A stretch of DNA of 64,000 nucleotides, from NCBI RefSeq assembly GCF_026340255.1, contig NZ_JAPEPJ010000002.1, positions 248,001 to 312,000 of the forward strand. Reading direction: 5' to 3'. The DNA comes from Streptomyces sp. NBC_01408. GTDB lineage: Bacteria > Actinomycetota > Actinomycetes > Streptomycetales > Streptomycetaceae. The position numbers were made by a program, and so were the translations under genes. Under the pieces are notes generated by a model. The model had not been told where the DNA came from, made no database searches, and saw only the letters and a program-made list of their open reading frames with translations. Position 1 is the stretch's first letter. Each line of letters begins with the position of its first letter. Below are positions 22,157 to 29,094 of the stretch, piece by piece.

Positions 22157-24714
22157 CCGTGACGGAGACCAAGGCCGCGTACGACCTGCCCGGCGACGAC
22201 GCCGCGCACCACTACTGGCAGGGCGCCTTCATCGGCGACGAGGAGGCCGGGCGCCGCCTCGCCGGCCTGCCGGCCGCCGTGGAGGCCGCCTTGGCCACGG
22301 TGCTGGAGACCGAGACCGTCCTGGCCGCCTGCGACGCCCTCGCCACCGCCCTGCGCGACCCGGCCCACCCGGTGCGCGCCCGGCTCGCCGCGCACCTGCC
22401 CGAGGGGGAGGACCCGGAGGTCCTGGCCGAGCTCGGGGGCCTCCTCGGCCGGCGCGAGCTGACCCGCAAGCTGCGCCGGGAACTCGGCAGCGCGACGCCC
22501 GGCCGGCTGGACCGGGCCGATCCGCGCGAGACGGTCTACGAGGCGTGGGCGCCCGTCGGCCTGGTCGCCCACATCGCCCCGGGCAACGCCGCGACGGTCG
22601 CCCCGCTGAGCATCGTCGAGGGCCTGCTGGCCGGGAACGTCAACATCCTCAAGACCAGCAGCGCCGACACCCTGCTGACCCAGCACCTGATGGCGGAGCT
22701 CGCGGCCCTGGACCCCAGCGGCGCACTGGCCGCGCGGGTCCTCGTGCTGCGCTTCCCGTCCTCCCGGCAGGAGTGGCTGCGCCTGATGTGCGCGCCCGCG
22801 GACGCCGTCGCCGTATGGGGCGGGGAGGGCGCCGTCGAGGGGGTGGCGGCCCATGTGCCGGCCGGGTGCCGGCTGGTGGAGTGGGGGCACCGGATCTCCT
22901 TTGCGTACCTGACGCGCGACGCCTGGTCGGAGGCCGGCACGCTCGACGCCCTGGCCGACGACGTGTGCCTGTACGAGCAGCAGGCGTGTTCCAGCCCGCA
23001 GGTGGTCTACCTCGACACGGAGGACGAGGCCGAGGTGTTCGCCTTCGCCGAGCGGTTCGCCGCCGTGCTCGCGGCCCGGCCGCCGGCCGTGACCGCCGTT
23101 TCTGCGGGCGGGACGGGCGAGCCGGATCCCGCCGGGGAGGCCGAGCTGACCACCACCGAGCTGGTGGCCCGGCTGGAGGAACACCTGGGCCTGACCCGGG
23201 TGTTCGCCGCGCCCGACGGCTCGTGGCGGGTCATGGCCGACACCCGGTCCCCGCTCACCGCCTCGCCGCTGCACCGCAGCGTGTGGGTCAAGCCGCTGCC
23301 CCGCAAGCGGCTGATCGCCACCCTGCGCCCGATGCGCCGCTACCTGCAGACGGCGGGCCTCGCGGGCAGCCGGACCGACATCGCCGAGCTGTCCCGCACC
23401 GCCCTGGCCGCGGGCGTCACCCGTGTCACGCCGGTCGGCGCCATGCTGGAGAGCTACGCGGGCGAGCCGCACGACGGCGTCTATGCCCTGCAGCGCTACA
23501 GCCGCCGCGTCGCGGTCCAGGCGGACCCGGCCCGCTTCGCCACGACCGCCTGCCTGGACGACCTGGCCCGGCCCGTGGTGCTGCCGCCGCCGGCGGGCCC
23601 GCTGCTGGGCAAGGAGGACGTGCAGGAGCCGGCCCGGGAGCTGGCGCGGGCCGATGCCGAGCTGTACTTCCGCAGCGGCGGCAGCACGGGCGCGCCGGCG
23701 CTGTCGGTCTTCAGTTACGACGACTACGACACCCAGATGCACGCCGCCGCGCGGGGCCTGCTCGCCGCCGGCTACGACCCGGTCGGGGACCGCACCGCGA
23801 ACCTCTTCTACTGCGGCGGCATGTACGGCAGTTTCATCAGCTTCTTCTCCGTGCTGGAACGGCTCGGCGGGGTGCAGCTGCCGCTGTCCGCGGGCCCTGA
23901 CCACCGGGCGACGGCCCAGGCCCTCATCGACCACGGGGCCGACACCCTCTTCGGAATGCCCTCCTACCTGTGGCAGCTGCTGCACGCGGAGGCGGACGCG
24001 CTGCGCGCGTACGGAGGCCTGCGGAAGGTCTTCTACGGCGGTGAGCACTTCACGCAGGAGCAGCAGCGCACGCTGAAGGACACGTTCGGCATCGAGGCCG
24101 TCCGCTCGATCACCTACGGCAGCACCGACCTCGGCCCGCTGGGCTACCAGTGCACCGAGAGCTCCGGCGGGGTCCACCACCTGCACGCCGACCTCCACAC
24201 GATGGAGATCGTGGACCTGGCCGAGGACCGGCCGGTGGCCCCGGGCGACACGGGCCGGCTGGTCTTCACCACGCACGCCCGGCGCGGCCAGCACCTGGGC
24301 CGGTACGTGATAGGCGACCTGGGCCGGGAGGTCCCGGGCCGCTGCCCCTGCGGCCGGCACGCGCCGCGCTTCGAGCTGAGGGGACGCACCGGTGACGTGA
24401 TGCGGGTGGCGACGTACTTCCTCAACCACCGCCGCTTCCTGGCCCTGGCCGAGGAACGGGGCGGCCACCGCGGCGAGTTGCAGATCCGGCTCGACGGTAC
24501 GGACGCGCGCGAGCGGCTGACCGTACGGGTGGAGCGGGCCGGGGCGCCGGACCCGCAGCGGCTGCGGGAGGTGTTCCTGACCGGTTACCCGGAACTCCGC
24601 TCGGCGGTGACGGAGCAGTTGCTGGACCTGGTGGTCGAGCCGGTCGACGGCGCGTCACTGGACCGCAGCCCGACGAGCGGCAAGCTCCTCGCGGTGGTGG
24701 ACGCGCGCCGCTAG
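22153..24714 (+). CDS. LuxC-like acyl reductase fused to a PaaK-like adenylation domain (operon gene 5)
   Basis: An 853-residue bifunctional protein. Residues 1-about 430 match LuxC acyl-CoA reductase, with 'APVGLVAHIAPGNAATVAP' and the catalytic Cys279 in 'EQQACSSPQ', which in LuxC forms the acyl-thioester reduced by NADPH to an aldehyde. From about 440 the chain is a PaaK-like adenylation domain ('FRSGGSTGAPALSVFSYDD' near 505, 'FYGGEHFTQEQQR', 'SITYGSTDLGPLGY'), ending with the Lys-bearing tail 'DRSPTSGKLLAV'. Activation and reduction are thus joined in one chain. The start overlaps the LuxE-like stop (GTGA). Stop TAG lies in CTAGTGCTG, the end sequence of the MITE-like element. Confidence 0.88.
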   Translation: MTVTETKAAYDLPGDDAAHHYWQGAFIGDEEAGRRLAGLPAAVEAALATVLETETVLAACDALATALRDPAHPVRARLAAHLPEGEDPEVLAELGGLLGRRELTRKLRRELGSATPGRLDRADPRETVYEAWAPVGLVAHIAPGNAATVAPLSIVEGLLAGNVNILKTSSADTLLTQHLMAELAALDPSGALAARVLVLRFPSSRQEWLRLMCAPADAVAVWGGEGAVEGVAAHVPAGCRLVEWGHRISFAYLTRDAWSEAGTLDALADDVCLYEQQACSSPQVVYLDTEDEAEVFAFAERFAAVLAARPPAVTAVSAGGTGEPDPAGEAELTTTELVARLEEHLGLTRVFAAPDGSWRVMADTRSPLTASPLHRSVWVKPLPRKRLIATLRPMRRYLQTAGLAGSRTDIAELSRTALAAGVTRVTPVGAMLESYAGEPHDGVYALQRYSRRVAVQADPARFATTACLDDLARPVVLPPPAGPLLGKEDVQEPARELARADAELYFRSGGSTGAPALSVFSYDDYDTQMHAAARGLLAAGYDPVGDRTANLFYCGGMYGSFISFFSVLERLGGVQLPLSAGPDHRATAQALIDHGADTLFGMPSYLWQLLHAEADALRAYGGLRKVFYGGEHFTQEQQRTLKDTFGIEAVRSITYGSTDLGPLGYQCTESSGGVHHLHADLHTMEIVDLAEDRPVAPGDTGRLVFTTHARRGQHLGRYVIGDLGREVPGRCPCGRHAPRFELRGRTGDVMRVATYFLNHRRFLALAEERGGHRGELQIRLDGTDARERLTVRVERAGAPDPQRLREVFLTGYPELRSAVTEQLLDLVVEPVDGASLDRSPTSGKLLAVVDARR

Positions 24715-24719
24715 TGCTG
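24711..24719. repeat. Third copy of the CTAGTGCTG end sequence
   Basis: Nine bases match the end of the element at 7632; the TAG is the stop of the reductase gene. CTAG is usually rare in streptomycete DNA, which makes the three occurrences notable, but with nine bases chance is possible. Confidence 0.3.
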
Positions 24720-24728
24720 CCGTCGTTG

Positions 24729-24776
24729 GGGGGACGGTCCGGTCCTGGTCCGCGGACCAGGACCGGACCGTCCCCC
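24729..24776. terminator. 48-bp perfect palindrome, bidirectional terminator
   Basis: A perfect inverted repeat with 24-bp arms runs from GGGGG at 24729 to CCCCC at 24776. It lies between the end of the acyl-reductase operon (+) and the end of the methyltransferase-like gene (-), and can stop transcription from both sides. Confidence 0.85.
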
Positions 24777-24779
24777 GTC

Positions 24780-25706
24780 TCAGGCGTCGCGCAGGAGGGC
24801 CGGGAGCGCAAGGGCCGTGGTCTCGTGTGCGGGCCGTGAGAGGTGGAACGCGGTGTGGTAGTAGCCGTCGGACTCCTTGCCGCGGGGGTCCTCGCCGGCG
24901 GCGGTCACGGCGTCGACGGCGTGCTGCTGCTCGTGCGCGCTCGTGAAACGGCGTTGCCGGTACGTGGGGGCCGGCGCCTTCTCCGTGACCAGCCCGAGGG
25001 AGGTCAGTCCGTCGGCGATGGGCTGGTAGGAGCCGGTGCGCAGGACGAACGCCGCGACCCACACCTGTCGCTGGGCGGCGGAGAGGAGCGGTCGGAAGGT
25101 GCGGGGGGACAGGAAGCTGACGCCGCCGGTGACGGTGATCAGCCCCACCCCCTGGGCGGCCTTGAGGAGAGCGGCGCTGGGGGGATCCTCTTCCAGGTTC
25201 TCGGCGAACCCCTCGTCCAGCAGGCCGACGGCGAGCGCGTAGCCGATGGCGTTGGCGGCCTGATCGAGTCCGATCACCCGCACGGCGTCGGGGCGTCGGT
25301 GGGCCGCGTAGAAGGCCCGGTCCCGTTCGATGAGCTCTGCCGTGGTGAGTGCCGCCGCCTGCGGCGAGGTGTAGTGGGCGGACAGCTGTTCCAGGGTCAG
25401 GTCGTGGTTGAGAAGGGCCGCGTTGATGCCGTACGAGCAGCAGATGTCCAGTACCGCGAGCGGTTCGGCGCCGTCGGCCCGCGTGCGGGCCGCGGCCAGG
25501 CGGCGGAACACCCCCTGCGCGTGGTGCGGCGCCTGGTACTCCCAGCGGCCGAGGTCGCGGAAGAAGTCCCTGGGATCGGGCCGGTCGTAGATCTGGTCGA
25601 ACGAAGTCATCTTCCCCTGGCCGGGAGCGGCGGCCCGGTCCCCGCCCTCGCCGGTCACCACGCCGGCCGCCTCGCCGCTCTCGCCCGTGCTCCCCGGATG
25701 GGTCAT
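24780..25706 (-). CDS. Class I SAM methyltransferase-like protein
   Basis: A 308-residue protein whose centre shows the methyltransferase nucleotide-binding loop in a modified form 'VLDICCSYGINAALLNHDL' followed by an acidic strand 'RVIGLDQAANAIGYA'. An N-terminal extension of about 40 residues is Gly/Glu-rich. The C-terminal part is beta-rich with a 'SDGYYHTAFHLSRP' segment. Methyl acceptor unknown. Start at 25706 chosen for a strong AGGAGGAGG box. It shares only the terminator with the acyl-reductase operon, so it may or may not serve that pathway. Confidence 0.65.
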   Translation of the reverse strand: MTHPGSTGESGEAAGVVTGEGGDRAAAPGQGKMTSFDQIYDRPDPRDFFRDLGRWEYQAPHHAQGVFRRLAAARTRADGAEPLAVLDICCSYGINAALLNHDLTLEQLSAHYTSPQAAALTTAELIERDRAFYAAHRRPDAVRVIGLDQAANAIGYALAVGLLDEGFAENLEEDPPSAALLKAAQGVGLITVTGGVSFLSPRTFRPLLSAAQRQVWVAAFVLRTGSYQPIADGLTSLGLVTEKAPAPTYRQRRFTSAHEQQHAVDAVTAAGEDPRGKESDGYYHTAFHLSRPAHETTALALPALLRDA

Positions 25707-25802
25707 CGCATCCCGCCCTCCTCCTGAGCCAACGCGTCCGGTCAAGCAATAGCCGCTGACCGTCGTGCGGGGAAGACGGCACCGGCGAAACCCGGCCACG
25801 GA

Positions 25803-26306
25803 TCACGCGGTCCCGGGCCGCTGGCCCTCGTCGTTGGCAACGGCCGGGTTCCAGCGGTAGGTCGCGTCGGGCTCGTTCTCCTCGTTGCGGCTGCCGTCGT
25901 TGGTGTCGACGAGCTCGAATCCGTGCCTCACGTAGAAGGCGATGGCGCCCTCGTTGCGCTGGAAGACGTTCAGCGAGAGGCCTTCGGGCGCGGCGGCGCG
26001 CACCTCCTCCAGCAGGCGGGTGCCGATGCCCTGGCGGCGGGCCTCGGGCAGCAGGTAGAGGTGTTCGAGCATGTCGTCCTCCAGGGCCGCGAACCCGAGG
26101 ACCTCCTGGGTGGCCGTGCCGACGGCGAGCCACACCCGGCTGTCGGGGAGCACGACGTGGGTGATCCACGCGAGGGTGTCCTCGTCGCTGTGGATGCGCG
26201 GGAGGTAGGGCATCGCCGCGGCGCGGGAGGCCAGGAACAGCCGGGTGATCTCCTCGGCGTCGGCGGGTACGGCGGAACGGAGCTCGAAGTCGGTTACTGA
26301 GGCCAA
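25803..26306 (-). CDS. GNAT-family N-acetyltransferase
   Basis: A 167-residue GNAT protein. The acetyl-CoA loop reads 'YLLPEARRQGIGTRLLEEV' (about residues 85-103), followed by 'LNVFQRNEGAIAFYVRHGFE', the usual C-terminal motif. Substrate not predictable. A TTG start at 26306 preceded by AGAAAGGGA is the only suitable one. It lies 96 bp upstream of the methyltransferase-like gene on the same strand and may be cotranscribed. Confidence 0.85.
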   Translation of the reverse strand: MASVTDFELRSAVPADAEEITRLFLASRAAAMPYLPRIHSDEDTLAWITHVVLPDSRVWLAVGTATQEVLGFAALEDDMLEHLYLLPEARRQGIGTRLLEEVRAAAPEGLSLNVFQRNEGAIAFYVRHGFELVDTNDGSRNEENEPDATYRWNPAVANDEGQRPGTA

Positions 26307-26609
26307 GGGATCGGTTCCCTTTCTGCGGGGCCCGTGGGTCGGGCCGGTACCGGACGGCGCTGAACTGCGCCGAGGGGTCGGGCGGCGGGCTCGGCCGGAC
26401 GGCTCGCGTCACAGCGTGAAGACGCGGGCGGCCACGGCTCCGGAGAACTCGGGGGACCACCTGAGCGTGCCGGGTCGGGGCAGGTCCAGCGCATCGGCCG
26501 GTACCGCGCCGCTCCGCGCCGTGAGCAGCACCCGCACCGGCCCCTTCGACCGCACCTCCGTCGGCTGGAGGGCCTCCCGGACGCGTAGGCGCCGCAGGCG
26601 GAGCCCTCC

Positions 26610-26740
26610 CCTGCCCACCCGGCCTACTTTATCTACACCTCGGGTTCCACCGGCCGCCCCAGGGCGGGCTGGTCCCGCACGAGGGCATCGTCAACCGGCT
26701 GTTGTGGATGCGGCACGCGTACGGCGTGCGGCCCGTACGT
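26610..26740 (+). pseudogene. Frameshifted fragment of an NRPS adenylation domain
   Basis: Reading forward, the sequence gives 'HPAYFIYTSGSTGRP', the A3 core motif of nonribosomal peptide synthetase adenylation domains. One missing base in the codon after RPR puts the continuation 'GLVPHEGIVNRLLWMRHAYG' in the next frame, the usual continuation of this motif. Both flanks are lost. It is therefore the remnant of a decayed peptide synthetase gene. Confidence 0.75.
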
Positions 26741-26850
26741 CGCGGTACGAAGAACGCCGACGCGAACGCCAGGCCGCGGCCGCCGTCGGCCCGATGTTCG
26801 GGGAATGTACGGGTGGCGGCGCGCCCGCCCGGAGGGCGGCTCCGCGTGGT

Positions 26851-26856
26851 TAGCAT
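26851..26856 (+). promoter_or_regulatory. -10 box TAGCAT of the two-component operon
   Basis: A TAGCAT hexamer lies 31 bp before the response-regulator start, fitting a leader of about 25 nt. No convincing -35 box is visible. Confidence 0.35.
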
Positions 26857-26887
26857 CGACGGGGTCCGCCGCACGGGAGAGGCAGTG

Positions 26888-27574
26888 ATGAAGGAGTCCA
26901 GGGGCCTGGTGCTGATCGTCGAGGACGAGCGCCACATCGCCGATGTGGAACGGCTCTACCTGGCGCGCGAGGGCTTCGGCGTCCACGTCGAGTCCGACGG
27001 GGCCGCCGGGCTCGCGGCCGCGCGGCGGATGCGACCGGTGGCGATCGTGCTGGACATCGGCCTGCCGGGCATGGACGGCATCGCCTTCTGCCGCGCCCTG
27101 CGGGACGCCGGCGACTGGACCCCCGTACTGCTGGTCACCGCGCGCGGTGAGGAGGCGGACCGGATCCTCGGCCTGGAGCTGGGCGCGGACGACTACGTGA
27201 CCAAGCCGTTCTCGCCGCGCGAGCTGGTCGCCCGCGTCAAGACCGTGCTGCGCCGCGCGGCGGGGCCGCCGGACCGGCCGGCCGAGAGCCTCGGCCGGCT
27301 CAGCGTGGATCCGGTCAGCCGTACCGTGCGCCGCGACGGCGAACCGGTCGAGCTCACGGCCACCGAGTTCAATCTGCTCGCGCACCTGCTCCAGCACGTG
27401 GGGCAGGTCTTCACCCGTGAGCAGCTGCTCGCCCAGGTATGGGGGTACCCGGGCTACCGCGACACCCGGATGGTCGACGTCTTCGTCTCGCAGCTGCGCG
27501 CCAAGCTCGGCGACGCGAGCCCGATCCGTACGGTCCGCGGCGTCGGCTACAGCGCGACGGCTCCCACCCCGTGA
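26888..27574 (+). CDS. OmpR-family response regulator
   Basis: A 228-residue regulator with an N-terminal receiver domain (acidic pocket 'VEDE', phosphoacceptor Asp56 in 'LDIGLPGMDG', switch residues T/K in 'TARG' and 'TKPFSPREL') and a C-terminal winged helix ('LTATEFNLLAHLLQH', 'VDVFVSQLRAKL'). The ATG follows GGGAGAGGCAG. Its stop overlaps the GTG start of the histidine kinase (GTGA), so the two form a coupled pair. Target genes and signal are unknown; the MMPL transporter gene follows on the same strand. Confidence 0.95.
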   Translation: MKESRGLVLIVEDERHIADVERLYLAREGFGVHVESDGAAGLAAARRMRPVAIVLDIGLPGMDGIAFCRALRDAGDWTPVLLVTARGEEADRILGLELGADDYVTKPFSPRELVARVKTVLRRAAGPPDRPAESLGRLSVDPVSRTVRRDGEPVELTATEFNLLAHLLQHVGQVFTREQLLAQVWGYPGYRDTRMVDVFVSQLRAKLGDASPIRTVRGVGYSATAPTP

Positions 27575-28986
27575 ACCGGCCCGGGGCCGGCGCCGGTCCC
27601 CGCCCCCGGCGTGGCTCGCTCGTGCGCAACATCGTGGTGCTGACCACCGTGGTGGCGGCGCTCGCGGTGGGACTGACCGGCCTGATCGCCTGGCAGACCG
27701 CCGCGCGGGGCGCGGAGCAGCGCGAACGCGAACAGCTGACCCGTCAGGCCACGGTGCTCAGCCGCCTGCCCGCCCTGTCCGAGGCGCTGTTCAACGGCGC
27801 CCAGGTCCTGGGCGGGCCGAACGGCGTGCAGCTCGCGGTCATCGCCCCGGACGGCACGGTGAGCGGAACCGCCACCCCGGCGCTCGACCGGGCGTCGAAA
27901 TCGGCTCTGCTGGCGGGGAAGCCGGTCTCCACCACCGGCATCCTGGGCGACCAGGAGGTCCTGCTGGTCGGACGGCCCGGGGTGCGCGGCGGGGCGGTCG
28001 TGCTGACCGAGCCGTACTCCGTCGTCACCGAGAACACGAACCAGATCCGCCGCAACGTGCTGGCGCCGCTGATCACCGGCATGCTCGGCGCGGCACTGGC
28101 CGGAGCACTCCTGGCCCGCCGCATCGCCCGTCCCCTCGTGAAGGCCGCGCAGATCGCGCACCGGCTGGCCGACGGTGAACGCGGCGTCCCGGCCCCGGTC
28201 GACGGCCCCCGGGAGACCGCGGACATCGGGCGCGCCCTCAACGTCCTGGACGGGGCCCTGGCGCGCAGTGAGAACCGGCAGCGGGAGTTCCTGCTCTCCG
28301 TCTCGCACGACCTGCGCACCCCCCTGACCGCACTGCAGGGGTACGCCGAGGCGCTCGCCGACGGCCTGATCGAGCCGGACCGGCTGCCCGAGGTCGGCGG
28401 CGTCCTGGCCGACGAGACCCGTCGCCTGGACCGCTTCCTGGGGGACCTGCTGGACCTGGCCCGGCTGGAGGCGGACGACTTCCGCCTCGACACCGCCCCG
28501 GCCGACCTCCGCGCGGTCGTCGCCGAGGCCGCCGCCTTCTGGACCGGGCCCTGCGCCCGCCACGGCGTCGATCTCCGGCTGGAACAGCCCGGGCAGCCCG
28601 GGCAGCCGGGGCAGCCCGTCGTCGTGGAAACGGACGCCTTCCGGGTCCGGCAGCTGATCGACGGCCTGGTGCAGAACGCCCTGCGGATCACGCCCCGGGG
28701 CGCACCCCTGGTCCTGGCCGTCCGGGCGGTCGCGGGCGGCGGGGCCGCACTGGAGGTGCGCGACGGCGGCCCCGGACTGACCGACGACGACGTCCGCGTC
28801 GCCTTCGACCGCGGCGCCCTCCACGAGCGCTACCGGGGCACCCGTCCGGCCGGCAGCGGCCTGGGGCTGGCCATCGCCCACCGGCTGACCGGCCGTCTCG
28901 GCGGCGCCATCCACGTCGAAGGGCACGGCCCGGAAGGCGGCGCCTGCTTCACCGTCACCCTCCCGCCGGCACCCGACGTCGCCTGA
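27571..28986 (+). CDS. Sensor histidine kinase
   Basis: A 471-residue membrane kinase. TM1 lies near residues 17-37 and TM2 near 165-185, enclosing an extracytoplasmic sensor of about 120 residues; then HAMP, the dimerisation helix with the phospho-His246 in 'SVSHDLRTPLTALQGY', and a HATPase domain with 'LIDGLVQNALR', 'VRDGGPGL' and 'GSGLGLAIA'. A QPGQPGQPGQP linker repeat lies in the catalytic domain near residue 340. Coupled to the response regulator by a GTGA overlap. Confidence 0.95.
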   Translation: MNRPGAGAGPRPRRGSLVRNIVVLTTVVAALAVGLTGLIAWQTAARGAEQREREQLTRQATVLSRLPALSEALFNGAQVLGGPNGVQLAVIAPDGTVSGTATPALDRASKSALLAGKPVSTTGILGDQEVLLVGRPGVRGGAVVLTEPYSVVTENTNQIRRNVLAPLITGMLGAALAGALLARRIARPLVKAAQIAHRLADGERGVPAPVDGPRETADIGRALNVLDGALARSENRQREFLLSVSHDLRTPLTALQGYAEALADGLIEPDRLPEVGGVLADETRRLDRFLGDLLDLARLEADDFRLDTAPADLRAVVAEAAAFWTGPCARHGVDLRLEQPGQPGQPGQPVVVETDAFRVRQLIDGLVQNALRITPRGAPLVLAVRAVAGGGAALEVRDGGPGLTDDDVRVAFDRGALHERYRGTRPAGSGLGLAIAHRLTGRLGGAIHVEGHGPEGGACFTVTLPPAPDVA

Positions 28987-29084
28987 GGCCGCCTGAGGCC
29001 GCCGGCTCCCGTACCGGCAGCGCGCCGGCCCCCGTACGTTCCCCGAACAATGCGCCAACGGCCCCCTTACACGCGCCGCGCACA

Positions 29085-29091
29085 GTAAGGG
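29085..29091 (+). promoter_or_regulatory. Ribosome-binding site of the MMPL gene within a hairpin
   Basis: GTAAGGG (29085-29091), the only Shine-Dalgarno-like sequence before the ATG at 29095, can pair perfectly with CCCTTAC at 29064-29070 across a 14-nt loop. Folding would hide the ribosome-binding site. Confidence 0.35.
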
Positions 29092-29094
29092 CCC

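Larger units (their letters stand above)
26307..26887. other. Gene-poor stretch with an NRPS remnant
   Basis: About 580 bp between the GNAT and response-regulator genes. Apart from the adenylation-domain fragment at 26610-26740 and a -10 box for the response regulator at 26851, I see no supported gene. A complement-strand reading at about 26409-26590 ends with a plausible protein tail but has no start or identifiable family. Confidence 0.6.

Noticed and set aside
17219..24714. A complete bioluminescence (lux) operon
   Set aside because: LuxC- and LuxE-like parts are present, but no LuxA, LuxB or LuxD homologue is found anywhere in the window.
26409..26618. Complement-strand frame ending in a plausible protein tail
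   Set aside because: It overlaps the adenylation-domain remnant, has no usable start and its family could not be recognised; it may be the end of another decayed gene.
29067..29073. TTACACG upstream of the MMPL gene as another LacI-type site
   Set aside because: Only the first seven bases match and the other half is absent; the sequence is better explained by the hairpin with the ribosome-binding site.
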